The translations under genes and the position numbers were made by a program. A DNA stretch of 64,000 nt from Eublepharis macularius (Eukaryota > Chordata > Lepidosauria > Squamata > Eublepharidae): positions 37,494,001-37,558,000 of the forward strand of contig NC_072806.1 of assembly GCF_028583425.1 (NCBI RefSeq). Direction: 5' to 3'. This document shows, one piece after another, positions 11,086 to 22,413 of the stretch. The stretch's first letter is position 1. Every line of letters starts with the position of its first letter. The notes under the pieces were generated by a model. It was not told where the DNA came from. It was given only the letters and a program-made list of their open reading frames with translations, and searched no databases.

Positions 11086-11402
11086 CAGGGCTTTTTTTTC
11101 AACTGGAACATGGTGGAACGGAGTTCTGGCACTTCTTGAAAATGGTCACATGGTTTGTGGCCCCGCCCCCTGATCTCCAAACAGAGGGGAGTTTAGATTG
11201 CCCTCTGCGCTGCTGAGCGGCACAGAGGGCAATCTAAACTCCCCTCTGTCTGGAGATCAGGGGGTGGGGCCACTGGCCATGTGACCATTTTCATCAAGGG
11301 TGATTTAAACTTTAACCCCCCCCCCTTGTTCCAGCTGACCCAAAGTGATGTCATTTTGCAGTTCTGAGTTCCACCACCTCTTTTCCCAGAAAAAAAGCCC
11401 TG
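11086..11402 (+). mobile_element. hAT-type palindromic MITE (CAGGGCTTTTTTT family), copy 3
   Basis: It runs from 'cagggcttttttttcaactg' to 'cagaaaaaaagccctg' with a perfect 8-bp target duplication gatctgag (11078-11085 and 11403-11410). The hairpin core is full length. An extra segment near 11300-11360 (a C-run and flank) makes this copy longer. It begins 18 bp after the end of the 1.1-kb hAT element. Confidence 0.93.
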
Positions 11403-11410
11403 GATCTGAG

Positions 11411-12310
11411 TCTGTTCTCCAGTAGTCCTCGAACAGAACAGGGTGTCCCGTTTCTAATTCCAAGTTGCTAAAATGTGTGCGGTCTTTGCAAAACTGGGCT
11501 CTGTATGAAATGTTGTCAGGGGAAGCAAAGCATAATGTGTGACCAACTTGGAAGTGAGGCTGGTTGTTTGTGTGAAGTGGTCTTGCTGTTCTTTTCTTGC
11601 AAAAAAAACCACACCAGCGACCGTAAGGTGATTATCAGGGAATAAGAGGTACCAAAAGGAAAAGGGGCAAAGAAGGAGGGGAAATGCCACTTAAGTCACA
11701 AAATGCTTGTGAGCCTGAACAATTGAAACGGGGAAAAAAAATTGTGCTTCCATTTTTCTATGGCTTTTCTTATCAACGACTTTCTCACCTTTGGTTTTAT
11801 TTTACACATTATTTAGACTTTACCGTAATCCCTGCTATTTTACCATTGACACCTCCTTAATACCTTGTCTAACACCTCTGACAATTCTGGCTGGCACCTG
11901 TGCCCTTCTATAATAGAGAACAGCTTTGCCAAAGAGGGAAAGAATTGAGGGGGCGAGAAAAAAGCGCTAAGAAATTATTTGCTGTGTGAATAATAAAGAT
12001 TGAGGGAAGAGAATCCCCTTTCCGGTGAACTTTGCCATTTGGCAACATCTGTCTGCATTCAGCCGCCTCCTGCAGTTTAAAGATTGCATAGAAATGGGAG
12101 GGATTTATTACATGGGAGAAGCGGCTCCTTATATGGAAGCCCAACTTCGTGAACCAAAGCGGATTATTCTCTCTCTTTTTTTTAGGTACACCATATACCA
12201 TCATCTTATGACCAATTGACAGGATGAATGCCTACTATATTTTTATTCTTATAAATCTCGTTGCTATTTTATAACGGGTTTCCAATTTCCCCCAAAGCCA
12301 GTATATGCAT
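11411..12310. other. Non-coding stretch, nothing recognised
   Basis: No exon, RNA gene or repeat terminus was recognised. Short frames on both strands overlap one another. Confidence 0.5.
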
Positions 12311-12430
12311 CAGAGGTTGAATGTGTAGCGGTTAGAGTGTTAAAATTTGGACTGGAAGGCTAGTGTTTGAATCTCTGCTTGGGCTCCGAGCACTGGGTAA
12401 TCTTGGAACACTTTCTTCTTTCGCAACCTT
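12311..12430 (+). repeat. tRNA-type SINE fragment
   Basis: An A-box-like 'tgtgtagcggttagagtgt' and a B-box-like 'gtgtttgaatctctgct' lie in the right order and spacing, followed by the 'tgggtaatcttggaacac' block typical of squamate tRNA SINEs. It is diverged and lacks a recognisable tail. Confidence 0.6.
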
Positions 12431-12605
12431 GCACACTGCTGCAGAAAATGGTAGCCCTTTTGTGCTGGGTTCTGCTCTCTTCCTCTGTGACTGGGGTTGC
12501 CACCCTCCAGGTGGTGGCTAGAGATCTCCCGGAAGTACAATTAATCTTCAGTCAACAGAGATCAGTAAGTACCCCTTGAGAAAATGGCTCCTTTGGAGGG
12601 CGGAC

Positions 12606-13210
12606 TAGGGTTGCCAGGCCCCCCAAAGCTCAAAGAGGTGGGGTGGAGCGTGACGGAAGTACCTACTTCGTGTGCATGCACAATGCCCGCACGCTCCGGA
12701 ACACATCTGTGTCATGCTGGGAACGATGCCATTCCCAGCCCAACACAGAAGCAAAGGTCTCACCAGGGGCCAATTTGGTAAAAATTGACACCCAGTCTAG
12801 CGTTTGAGGGTGATTTTTTTTCTAGATCAGCACCCGGAGAGTCCTTGCACTTTCGTGTGAGGTGAAAGTGTTCTAGAGTGCATGCTCCATGGGTTTCTTG
12901 GTCCATTTCTGTGTCCAGGGCTTTTTTTTCTGGGAAAAGAGGTGGTGGAACTCAGTGGGTTGCCCTTTGGAGAAAATGGTCACATGGCTGGTGGCCCCGC
13001 CCCCTGATCTCCAGACAGAGGGGAGATCAGGGGGCGGGGCCACCAGCCATGTGACCATTTTCAACAGGTTCTGAAGCTCCATTCCACCACATTCCAGCTG
13101 AAAAAAAAGCCCTGTCTGTGCCTTTCCCTCTACCAGCCATGTAAGAGGTAGTGGAGGCAGAGGCTGGGAGCAGGGAATCCCTCCCTCCCACCAGAGGGCT
13201 GGTAACCCTC
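12606..13210 (+). mobile_element. Middle hAT-type MITE of a three-level nest
   Basis: It begins 'tagggttgccaggccccc' and ends 'ctggtaaccctc', inverted ends. It lies within the outer MITE, flanked by gggcggac (12598-12605) and gggtgaac (13211-13218), an 8-bp duplication with two changes. It is itself interrupted by the CAGGGCTTTTTTT MITE at 12916-13114. Confidence 0.8.
12916..13114 (+). mobile_element. hAT-type palindromic MITE (CAGGGCTTTTTTT family), copy 4, innermost
   Basis: It runs from 'cagggcttttttttctggg' to 'cagctgaaaaaaaagccctg'. The duplications tctgtgtc (12908-12915) and tctgtgcc (13115-13122) match at seven of eight bases. The hairpin centre is deleted: the arms meet directly at 'agaggggagatcaggggg'. 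Confidence 0.92.
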
Positions 13211-13622
13211 GGGTGAACTCTATGGCATTATATCCCGCTGAGGTCCCTCCCCTTTTAGACCGCACCCTCTCCTGAATTTTACAACCCAACTGTATCTGTG
13301 ACACTGACTTTAGCTTACTGTTTTATCCCAGTGATATTCAAGAAGTGAATTACTCCACTGCCCCAGTGATAACCATTTCTGTGGAGTGGAGGCAAGGCAA
13401 GGCACATTGGGAATGAGATTTCAATGCCAGGAATGCTAAAATAGCTGTGATGCAGATAGGAACTTGACACAGGCCTGTTCTTTTTCAACGGCAATCCTGT
13501 TCTTTATTTGAAATTTTTTCATTGTTCAAAACACTTCATTATTTCATAAGAATACGTTATAATCCTGTGAGAGACACCAGTATGATTGTCCTCGTCTTGC
13601 AGCTGGGGTGGCTGAGGATGGG

Positions 13623-13836
13623 TAGCCTTGCCAACCTCTAGGTGGGCCCTGGAAATCTCCCAGAATTAGAACTGATCTCCAGGGGACAGGGATATCAGTT
13701 GCTCTGGAGAAAATGGCTGCTTCAGAGGGTGGGCTGTATGGCATGGTACCCTGCTGAGGTCCCTTTCATCCCTAAACTCCTCCTTCCCCAGGCTCCACCC
13801 CCCAAATCTCCAGGAAACACAGGTTTCGCAACTGTA
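13623..13836 (+). mobile_element. hAT-type MITE (AGGGTTGCCA family), complete copy
   Basis: It begins 'tagccttgccaacctctagg', contains 'gaaatctcccagaatta', 'gagaaaatggctgctt' and 'gctgaggtccctttc', and ends 'cgcaactgta'. The flanks aggatggg (13615-13622) and aggatgag (13837-13844) are an 8-bp duplication with one change. Confidence 0.85.
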
Positions 13837-14004
13837 AGGATGAGAGCGTCGCTTGCTTAAGGCCGCTGGGGAATTGGTTGGGTACTAACAGCTCTCAAAC
13901 TTTTTAAAGTGGAGACCCAGCGTAGAGTTCAGAATGAATTCCTGGAGTGTCACACTGATGTGATGACATCATTTCTGGTTCATACTGGATGTGATATTGT
14001 GACA

Positions 14005-14185
14005 GGGTCACCAAATCCTGCTTGGGGGTGAAGCCTAGGGAGGGCAGGGGAGGTTCCTCAGCAGGGTATAATGCCACAGATTCCATCCCCCAAAGAAGCC
14101 ATTTTTTTTTCAGGGGAACTGTCAGCTGGAGATCAATTATAATTCCGGGAGATCTCCAGGCCCCACGTGGAGGCTGGCAACTTTA
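14005..14185 (-). mobile_element. hAT-type MITE (AGGGTTGCCA family), minus-strand copy
   Basis: Read on the minus strand it starts 'taaagttgccagcctccacg', continues 'ggcctggagatctcccggaa' and ends in the CACCCCCAAG block. Its target duplication is not clear. It lies 170 bp from the plus-strand copy at 13623, so the two form a large inverted pair. Confidence 0.75.
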
Positions 14186-14658
14186 GTGACATTGGTATGA
14201 TGCCAGTCTGGTGGGTCCCTGCCACCTGCAGTCTTCCACCAAGTGCCCCTGCTGGGCTGGCAACCCTAGCCAGACCCCGTCAGGTCAGACCTCCTCCTTC
14301 AGTTTTCCCATTTGGGAACTGGTTGAACTTAATTTCCTCAGCCTCCTACCTAGCTCTTCATGGCCTGCAGACCTCATATAGGCAAGAAGACAGTCAATCC
14401 CCGTATACTCCTACCAGTCAAGGCCTACTATTTTAAAAAATCTAAAATAACCAGTTTCTGTCTTACGATCAACATTTGCATTTTTAGTTTGTTTTAATTC
14501 TAGTTTGTATGCTTTACATTTGTTGTCCTTCCGGGGAGTTTTGTTTGTTTTATTTTGTTTTTACTCTAAGTTGCCATGATGAGTCCTTTAGGAGATAAGT
14601 GGGATAAAAATGTTCTAAATAATTGCAATAATTTATTCTGGAAAGTTAGAGGACCTGC

Positions 14659-14900
14659 AAGCTAAGCTACAAGAGACAAATTACATGAGGACGCACACAT
14701 GAAGGGAGTTGCGATGTTAGCTGGGAAGCTGAGTTTTAAAAGAGATTGGAAGGCTTTGTCAATTTCCTCCCTCTACAGAGCCAGCAAAGATCAGCTCCTC
14801 AGAGGGTTTGTTTATTTCCTCTTTGTCTCCGGAAGGCTCTGTCAGTTTTACCTCCCCTTCTAGGAGGTGAAGAGGAAATTCGTCTCTTGTAGTTTAGCTC
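14659..14900. mobile_element. MITE with Harbinger-like ends
   Basis: The ends 'agctaagctacaagagacaaatt' (left, about 14660) and 'aattcgtctcttgtagtttagct' (right) are inverted copies. The start AGCTAAGCTAC resembles the PIF/Harbinger-like ends at 54190-54391. TTA follows the right end, but no matching TTA precedes the left end, so the target duplication has been lost or the end is misplaced. Confidence 0.6.
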
Positions 14901-14902
14901 TT

Positions 14903-15734
14903 AGTCAAGGTGTCTCTCCCCTGATGACTTCCCCCAAAGTCGAATTTCATGGATTTGGTTTTGGAAGGCAGAGGGCATCATACGTAGAAAAAAAAATCCA
15001 TCATGTACCATTGAGGAGTCAATGAGGAGTCTTGTATTTGTTGCTCAGACTTGAAAAGCCACCTGGATTTCCCCCTTATACCTTGATCTAACTTCCCATT
15101 AAAGCAACTATATCTCAAAAGTAGGAACTGTGACAGCTTTGTTGTAAGTTGGCTGAGTGCTAATTCAGGCAAATAAATTTGCCCCAGCTGTGGATCAAAC
15201 ATGATTAATAAACCCTGAAGATCACTTGGCTGCTCTGATGAGTTTTTTGAAGATAGTGGAGTACGTTGGGGGGGGGAACACATCGAGAGTTTTTTAAGGC
15301 TTTAATTATTAGTGACACTGTGCAAACGGCTTCCTATGAGTGGAAAGCCAACTACTTAACTCTCTGACCTTATTATTCAAATAAACACTTCTGATTATAG
15401 TAACAAGGCTTGTTCGTCAACACATCAAATCAGTTGCCACAGCAGTAGATTTGAATGTCCCCACAGTGTCAGCAGAGAGTACACGGACCTCATTAAGAGT
15501 GCCATAGCAGCCTTAAAAGCAGACACCCCCGTACACTTTTACTATAATTCAAGGGCTATTGTGCGTGGCTGAATATGTAGCACAATGCTCTTAAGGAGGG
15601 CTAAACGGCTTTTTGGTTCTCATTTTGAAGGGCACATTTGCAAAGAAAGTGTTCCATTTCTCCTTTCAGCATGTCAGCGCTAATACAAGAGGCACATGTG
15701 TTCTCAGACTGGAGTAAGTCTACATATGGCACAG
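14903..15734. other. Non-coding stretch, nothing recognised
   Basis: No exon or repeat terminus was recognised. Confidence 0.5.
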
Positions 15735-15900
15735 AGAGTGTGACATCGTGGCTAGAATGCTGCAGGTCTTTCACCAGACAGACACAGGTTCAAATCTCCA
15801 CACAGCTCACTTGGTAACCTGGGGCCTGTTGTGCTCTCTCACAGCCTGATCTGCCTTCCAGAATTGCTGCGAGGATAAAATGGGGTGGTAAGAACCAGCC
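15735..15900 (+). repeat. tRNA-type SINE fragment
   Basis: The A-box-like 'acatcgtggctagaatgctg' and B-box-like 'caggttcaaatctcca' are correctly spaced. They are followed by 'cacttggtaacctgggg' and 'ttgctgcgaggataaaatgg', the usual body of this squamate SINE group. It is diverged. Confidence 0.7.
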
Positions 15901-16143
15901 ATGCCACTTCTATTTACTATTTACCGAAAATACAACAGATGTTGAGGCAGCACAAAAAAATAGCTTCTGACCCTGGGGTTGCTTTCGTGTTATCATGATG
16001 CCGCAAATGCAGAGGTATTTGGAGTGGTAATGGAAATCAGAATCTCCTCGCTCTGATATTCCTTTTTGCTTGCAGATCAAAAACGGAGTGTGACCTGAAC
16101 AGTATGTGGGGCCTGTTATGACTTGAGACAGGACCGTGATGGT

Positions 16144-16367
16144 CAGGGCTTTTTTTCTGGGAAAAGAGGTGGTAGAGCTCAGTGGGTTTCCCTCAGAGAA
16201 AATGGTCACATGGCTGGTGGCCCCGCCCCTGATCTCCAGACAGAGGGGAGTTTAGATCTAAACTCCCCTCGGTCTGGAGATCAGGGGGCGGGGCCACCAG
16301 CCATGTGACCATTTTCAAGAAGTGCCAGAACTCTGTTCCCCAGCATTCCCCCTGAAAAAAAGCCCTG
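16144..16367 (+). mobile_element. hAT-type palindromic MITE (CAGGGCTTTTTTT family), copy 5
   Basis: It runs from 'cagggctttttttctggg' to 'cctgaaaaaaagccctg' with a perfect 8-bp duplication gtgatggt (16136-16143 and 16368-16375). The hairpin centre is partly deleted: the arms meet at 'gtttagatctaaac'. Confidence 0.93.
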
Positions 16368-16375
16368 GTGATGGT

Positions 16376-18080
16376 CATGGAGCCCATGAGATCCTGAGCC
16401 GCTCCTAAAAAGCCTTTCTGTGATCTGTCTCAAGCCCAAGTTTACTGCTTCCCATTACCTGGCTGGTTTCCTCTTCCTCTAGGAGCTATGACAGAGGGAA
16501 GCGCCTGAAAGATGGCACTGCGCATGGATACCTTGAGGCAGATCTTCTAGAGAGAATCCCTTTAAGGTTGGGCTTCCATGTCTCAGTGTCATGGTCAGAG
16601 ATTTCAAATTTCCTCTTGGGTTCCCTAGGAGAAGGGCTAAACTTTCAGTGTGAAGAGACAGAACTGAGCAGCAGTTCTGCTTGCTTTGATAGCTTTTGAT
16701 ATTAACCCCATTCCATGTTCATCAGGGTCCGTTCCAGAGGTACCAAGCGCAGCTCGTCTCTTCTGGCCCCCATCAAATGCTGTCCGGATGAACTTGCTAC
16801 CCATCTCGCCCATTCCACCTCATAAGCTCTGAGGCTCCACCCCTTTGTTCCTAAGCTCTGCCCTCAAAGTCTCAGGATTTGATTGTGAAGGCATTTGACA
16901 ACTCTAAGATAAATCTTGAGCCCCCTCACTCCCAAGGAATACTAACTATCAATTTTGACTTATTCAAGATTTTTCAGCATCTTTCCCATTTGATTGTCTT
17001 GGATCAGGCCAAGTGAGAGAACTTGCCTTCTCCTTTCCCTTAACCAAAAGAAGAAGAAAAAACACCCCAAAACCTTAGAGGAGAGCATGCAAAAAAAGCC
17101 CAGCCTCTGCTGAAGCAGTGAATCAAATCAATTCTCTCTTTCTTCTTTGTGATTCCTTTAGCTTTTACATTTTCAACCTTGTCGCAGAAGAACGAGGCCG
17201 GAGGAGCAATCCTTTTGTATTGCTTTTGACTCAATTATTTTGCCTCTTGATTTTCTATGAAACGGGCCAGAATGGCAGGCTGATTGCTAATGGCTGTGTA
17301 TTGTTAAAATCTCCATGTTTTGAAGGTGCTAACTAGAATACCTTTGTCTCTTATTTCTTTTTTTTTCCTTTAAAGAACTTGACTGCTTTTGGAGTTTTAT
17401 TTTGATTGATGCAAACTGTAGTCGACAAGGAGGGTATGCAAGATGAGATTTAAGCATTAGCAGCAAGAACTAAATGCAGCGTTGTAAGCGGGTTTCATAA
17501 TGAAAGGTCACATTTTGTCATTCCCGGTCTGTATTACATTGCTGACCTTACTTTTTCTTTGACCTACTTGTACTAATATGCTCAGTCATGTGGTGCCCCA
17601 GAGAGCCAATGAGATTAATCTCCTGTGCACTTTGATCGATATATCGCTGGCACGGGGACATTCTGTCGATGTTGCATTTACACAATGTCATTGACTATCA
17701 CTATTGACAACTGAATGGGTGTTCTCAACACTGAGGTGGGAGCTGCTAGTTACAGGATAATTAACTCAGCAGCTGCTCCTTGGAGCAGAAAACTCAGCGT
17801 GTAATAGCCATTGAATATTGGCCTGTTGCCTTCCTATCTTTGACAATATTGTGTGCTTTGGTGGTGTTAACTGAGAAATTACTGGACTCAGTTGGGGACT
17901 GCGCACAAGTTGCAATGGCCATGGCACACTCGCAACACTGGGGCCACTGTGGTTTTTAGAAAAGGCTCTTTTTTGAAACGTAACCCTCAATTCATTGTAA
18001 AAACAGTTAAAGCCAGAGCTAAAATAATAGCAAATTTAAAAACATGGCAGGAAGAAGGGGCCATTGGAGGAAGGCTGGGC
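16376..18080. other. Non-coding stretch, nothing recognised
   Basis: No exon was recognised. The AT-rich, repeat-free part at about 17390-17760 could be conserved non-coding DNA, which only cross-species alignment could show. Confidence 0.4.
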
Positions 18081-18114
18081 AGACCAAAAATGGTTTCAGG
18101 CACTGGCAGAAGAT

Positions 18115-18210
18115 AGTGACAGATTGGGGCAACAAATATCCCGGGGAGGGAGTTCCGTAATCTTGGTGCCATGACTGAGAAGGTGCTGTCTCTTGTTGTC
18201 AACTGCCTAG
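18115..18210. repeat. Second copy of the dispersed repeat seen at 8.78 kb
   Basis: The block 'ggagggagttccgtaatctt' then 'ggtgccatgactgagaaggt' matches the block at about 8780-8822. Confidence 0.5.
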
Positions 18211-18533
18211 CCCCAGAAAGTGGGGAGGGGGATTTATGAACGCCAGGCCGGTGGCAAGCATCGCCAGGAGCTTTAGGGGCAGGTGGCGGGCAGAAATGAC
18301 ATCACATGATACATGGCTTCACTTCTGCCTGAATACCCAAATGAGATGTCAACATGTTGAGGGATGTTCTGAGTGTTCCTGAAAACTCCATGGTACTTAC
18401 CATGGAGTTTCCAGGGATGGCCAGAGCATCCTCTGACATGCTTACATCACATCTGTGTTTTCACATCATTTCTCCCCCCCCCCCCTGGATCTTTCTCCCA
18501 GTGGTCTGAGGTTGGTGGGAGCCTCTGCAGGAA

Positions 18534-18780
18534 AATAACAACAACAACATTCGATTTATATACTTCCCTTCAGGACAACTTAATACCCACTCAAATAGGT
18601 TTACAAAGTGTGTTATTATTATCCCCACAACAACAATCACCCTGTGAGGTGGGTGGGGCTGAGAGAGCTCTGAGAGAGCTGTGTCTGACCCACGGTCACC
18701 CAGCTGGCTTCAAGCAGATGAGTGGGGAATCAAACCCAGCTCTCCAGATTAGAGTCCTGCTGCTCTTAACCACTACACAA
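18534..18780 (-). repeat. Sauria-type SINE, near full length (minus strand)
   Basis: On the minus strand it begins with the end of the A box ('tgtgtagtggttaagagcag'), has the B box 'tgggtttgattccccactc', the 'agagctctctcagccccacc' middle and the BovB-like tail ending in 'aatgttgttgttgttatt'. It is a good match to the copies at 8.0 and 60.7 kb. Confidence 0.92.
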
Positions 18781-18874
18781 AAGTACAACATGGGGCAACT
18801 GAAACATGGGGTTAGCGGTGTAGTGGTGAAGGCCTCATTAGGAATATTGTGTGAATTCTAGTCACTATTATGAG

Positions 18875-19018
18875 TGATTCCGCACACGTTGGATAATGCA
18901 CTTCCAATCCTCTTTATAGATCATTTGGAATGGATTTTTTTGTGTGCGGAACAAAAAATCCACTTCAAACGATTGATAAAGTGCATTAAAAGTGCATTAT
19001 CCAACGTGTGCGGAATCA
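18875..19018 (+). mobile_element. Palindromic MITE with TGATTCCGCACACG ends
   Basis: The left end 'tgattccgcacacgttggat' and right end 'atccaacgtgtgcggaatca' are perfect inverted copies over about 30 bp, and the inner arms ('aatggatttttt..aaaaaatccac') also pair. The superfamily is probably hAT, but the flanks ctattat and ctatatt match only approximately. Confidence 0.85.
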
Positions 19019-19021
19019 GCC

Positions 19022-19560
19022 TATATTTCAAAAAGGACGCTGCAGAGCTGGAAAAAGTACAGAAGAGAACAATCTAAATCATTTGGGGATTGGAGCACCT
19101 GTCCTATGAGGAAAGGCTGAAGGTGTTGGGACTTGTCCGATTAGAAACAACTAAGGGGGTGTGTAATAAAGGTTTGTAAAATTATACATGGAATAGAGAG
19201 GGTGGACAGAGAGAAATTGTGTGTCTCTCTCTCCCAAAATACTAGAACTCAAAATACTTCTTTACACAAGGAGGGGTGAATAAAATGTGGAAATCACTGT
19301 CAATGGATGTATTGAGGGCCATGGGCATAGACAGGTTCACGGAAGATAAGTTTATCTAGTGGGTACTAGCCATGATTCCTAAAGGGAACCTCTGCATTCA
19401 GAGGCAGTGCCAGGAGGCAAAATCAGATTAAGGCCTCGACTTCTAAGCCCTGTTGTTGGTCTTCCGTAGCAACTAGTTGGCCACTGTGTGAGACAGGATG
19501 CCGGACTTGATGGACTGCTCTGGCAGGGTTCTTCTTATGTGCTCAGAGGATGACTGCTTC
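19022..19560 (+). repeat. CR1/L3-like LINE 3' end
   Basis: Starting at about 19035 the plus strand reads ELEKVQKR, a stop, then LEHLSYEERLKVLGL, which is the C-terminal signature of CR1-group reverse transcriptases. The 3' UTR-like part follows ('cttcttatgtgctcagagg', and before it 'gatggactgctctggcaggg'). Stops and frameshifts show it is a relic. Confidence 0.8.
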
Positions 19561-21063
19561 ATTTCCTCATGTGCTTTAACCTTTCTTCAGTTGGCATTTT
19601 ATTTATTACATGCATTTCCCACCCTTCTTTGGACCATATAAAAAGGACCAGTGAGCCCAAACTAGTCAACTGAAGGCCTTTCCTGGTCTTGTGGCAGGAT
19701 GTTTAATGTCTGTTACAAGTAGGGGACAGCTGGGTTCGAAGGGGTCTGCCTTTCAACACCAACGTCTTGTACCATGCAGTTGAATATGGCTATTCTGCAA
19801 GACAGGGTTTCCACGCAACGCGGCTCTTAGCAATCGTATAGGATTGGCGCAATATCGAATCTTTCCCCCCTCAACCCTTTTGCCTTCTTTTTTGTTTTTA
19901 GGGTTCTCACTAGCCATCCCGTTCACATAACACACTGTTTAGCAGGCAGGCTGTATTTGCTTGCATTGAACTGCCACTGTATCTGCTATGCTGACATTTT
20001 ACTGGCTTGTTTGTCAGCATAAATCAGGGCCTTGTTATTTTGATGTCTCCTCTTGACAATTACAGTCTCGATGGAGGGAGTGTGTAAATCTCTCTGGTCA
20101 CGGCTGTGGTCTGTTATAAACCTCAGTAGTGATATATCCCTCCTCCCTTTAAGCCGCACGTGGGCTACGTGTCTTGCAGGCATCAGCAATGGGCTTTTAT
20201 CATTTTTATCATTCAGCTGGAGGCAGTGAAGGCCGCTTGATTAGAAGGTTTTAACAAGTATTATAGAATTGAGTTGAGCTATTTGACAAAATAAGAGCCA
20301 CAGCCTCTCCCTCAGTGAAGAGCACCCTTCCCTACAGATTCTTTGCATACGTCCAATGACACTGACACAACAGGATTTGAGTCCATCGGCTCCTTAGGGA
20401 CCAACACAGTTTTCAAGGTAGAGCTCCCACCTACTTTGGAGAGCTTCCTTCGACTCTCGGAAGATCATACCTCGAAATCTTGTACCAGCGGACTCAGATC
20501 CTGCTGTTCTACTGCGAACCAGCACAGCTCCCACCTGAAACTATCTTCATGACTGTGGCAGTAGCAGAAAGAAGTTGCAGCGAGTTAACATAGCACGCAT
20601 CCCCATTGTGTTATGCTGTGTTATAGAGCAAGAATAACATTAAGCAGAGGAGTAAACAACAAAACATCCAGTTTTCTTTAACCTGAAGGTTTCTCCCCCC
20701 TCCCCACACACACTTTTTTATTATTATTAAAGCAAAAAAGGGGGTACAGGAAAAAAAGAGGGGAAAGGGGACACGCAGACGTGAAACTGTGTGCTACGAG
20801 GATTATCGAAATACAAAATACCAGAGTCATGATGACTCATGAGCTTTATGGATATTAAAATAGCTCTTGAATATTTTTCCAGAATAAGCAACACATGCAA
20901 AGTTCAAACCCTCCTGAAGGTTTCTTTTTTAACAGGAATTGTTGGGCAGGTAACTTGGCTTGGAAGAAAACATATAAGAATTCTTAACGAAAGACGTTTT
21001 CTTGTCCCCTAGGCCCAGGTTGTCCTGGCCGGGTTCTGAAGAGTTTCTTGGTAGGCCCTACAC
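19561..21063. other. Non-coding stretch, nothing recognised
   Basis: No exon was recognised. The part at about 19960-20300 is free of repeats and could be conserved non-coding DNA. Poly-T and A-rich runs lie near 20714-20765. Confidence 0.4.
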
Positions 21064-21350
21064 TAGGATTGCCAGGGCCCCTGCTTACCTGGTCAGTGGG
21101 GGGAAAGGAGGGGGAATGCGCCTCCCAGGGTGCCCTTCCAGGCGGTGCGGCGCACACCTGTGCTCTGCAGTGGGCCGATTTTGGCCCCAAACAGGCCTGT
21201 TGCAGAGCGCCAGAGTGCGGCAAGGAGGGCCCTGGGGAGCTCCTGCACTTCACAGTGGGCCAATTTAGGCCCCAAATAGGCCCAATTTGGGGCCCAAATC
21301 AGCCCACTGCAGAGCATAGGAGAGTTCCCAGAGGAGATTTGGAGGGGAAC
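21064..21350 (+). mobile_element. hAT-like GC-rich MITE relative (TAGGATTGCCAGGG start)
   Basis: It starts 'taggattgccagggcccctg' and contains repeated 'gggccgattttggccccaaa' and 'gggccaatttaggccccaaa' blocks also seen in the elements at 40841-41296 and 41857-42248. The right end is unclear because it runs into another MITE piece. Confidence 0.55.
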
Positions 21351-21354
21351 CTCA

Positions 21355-21480
21355 GCAGGACCCTCTATAATGCCATAGAGCCGACCCTCCAAGCTGCCAC
21401 GTTCTCCAGGGGAACTAATATCTGTGGCGTGGAAATTAGTTGCAATTCCAGGAGATTTCCAGCTACCACCAGGAACTTAA
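21355..21480 (-). mobile_element. hAT-type MITE (AGGGTTGCCA family), minus-strand fragment
   Basis: The minus strand gives the family blocks 'aactaatttccacgccacag', 'cctggagaacgtggcagctt' and 'ggctctatggcattata'. Ends are incomplete. Confidence 0.6.
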
Positions 21481-21787
21481 ACCTACAATGGGCCCTACGG
21501 CCATATTATGACTCAGTGCGAAGTAACCAGTCTTTTAATCAGGGTTGCCAAGGCCCCTTTCCCTCCAAGTGGGAGCAGGGGGACCTGCACTTAATGGGGG
21601 TGGTTTGCATGCGTTCCCACTGGCCATGATGACATTACTTCCTTAACCACTACACCAGCTTGGTGTAGTGGTTAAAAGCACGGGACTCTAATCTGGAGAG
21701 CCGGGTTTGATTCCCCGCTCCTCCACTTGAAGCCAGCTGGGTGACCTTGGGTCTGTCACAGCTCTCTCAGAGCTCTCTCAGCCCCAC

Positions 21788-22367
21788 TGTTGCACAAAAC
21801 TGTGCTCTTCCCCTTTGCCCCTTCCAATCTTCTGAGCAAAAGAGAGATGAGACAGACAAGGGCTGTTGTAACAGAGTATATTTGCAAATATAGGGTACCA
21901 GCTTACAAAATGAGCTTAGAATGTACCACAGAACAAAGGAGCACATGCTTCTTTTAAGGGCTCATGACATCATTTTGGAGAAACGAAACTCACATTCAAA
22001 CAAAACATGTGATCTCTTTACACCTATGGATAGGCTATTCTCCATTTCTCACTCTCGCGACAGCTTTATTCTTCACAGTAGTCCCTCGTTACTTTCACAC
22101 ACACACACTCTTCCTCCAAAGAGGAGGGGGGAGGACTTACAATTTTCCCTTTGTCTCTCTGCCTCTGCATCCCAAGAATGTTCAGTTATCTATTCCCAAG
22201 GACATACATTTCTTCTGTCATAAACAACTAGAGAAAAGGGGGGGGGTGGCTAAAGAGCAGAGACCAGTTAGTTTAAAACATATAAATCCATTCCTTTCCT
22301 CTTGCTAGCTTAATTCATAATTACATTATTGATTCAAGGTCTCCACTAAAAATTTGCTAATTCCACA
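21788..22367. mobile_element. Solo LTR-like insertion in the SINE (4-bp target duplication)
   Basis: It begins 'tgttgcacaaaactg' and ends 'gctaattccaca', so it has TG..CA termini. The bases ccac at 21784-21787 are repeated at 22368-22371. Removing the insert and one copy restores the SINE consensus 'cagccccacccac'. A 4-bp duplication and 580-bp length suit an endogenous retrovirus-type LTR. The minus strand holds an AATAAA at about 22063, so minus orientation is possible but not proven. No internal retroviral genes are present here. Confidence 0.75.
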
Positions 22368-22413
22368 CCACCCACTTCACAGGGTGTTTTGTTGTGGGGA
22401 TAATAATAACATA

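Larger units (their letters stand above)
12492..13294 (+). mobile_element. Outer hAT-type MITE (AGGGTTGCCA..CCAGG family), interrupted
   Basis: The left half reads 'tggggttgccaccctccagg..gatctcccggaa..gagaaaatggctcctttgga' and the right half 'tctatggcattatatcccgc..tgaggtccctcccc'. Together they match the complete copy at 13623-13836. A perfect 8-bp duplication tctgtgac flanks the whole (12484-12491 and 13295-13302). The halves are separated by a second element at 12606-13210. Confidence 0.85.

Noticed and set aside
18373..18861. 162-codon plus-strand frame
   Set aside because: It runs through a Sauria SINE in reverse and has no protein-like domain.
21048..21629. 193-codon plus-strand frame
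   Set aside because: It spans three MITE pieces; its length reflects GC-rich repeat sequence.
21657..21740. Possible tRNA gene (good A and B boxes)
   Set aside because: The boxes belong to a SINE head; no complete cloverleaf, and the sequence continues into the SINE body.
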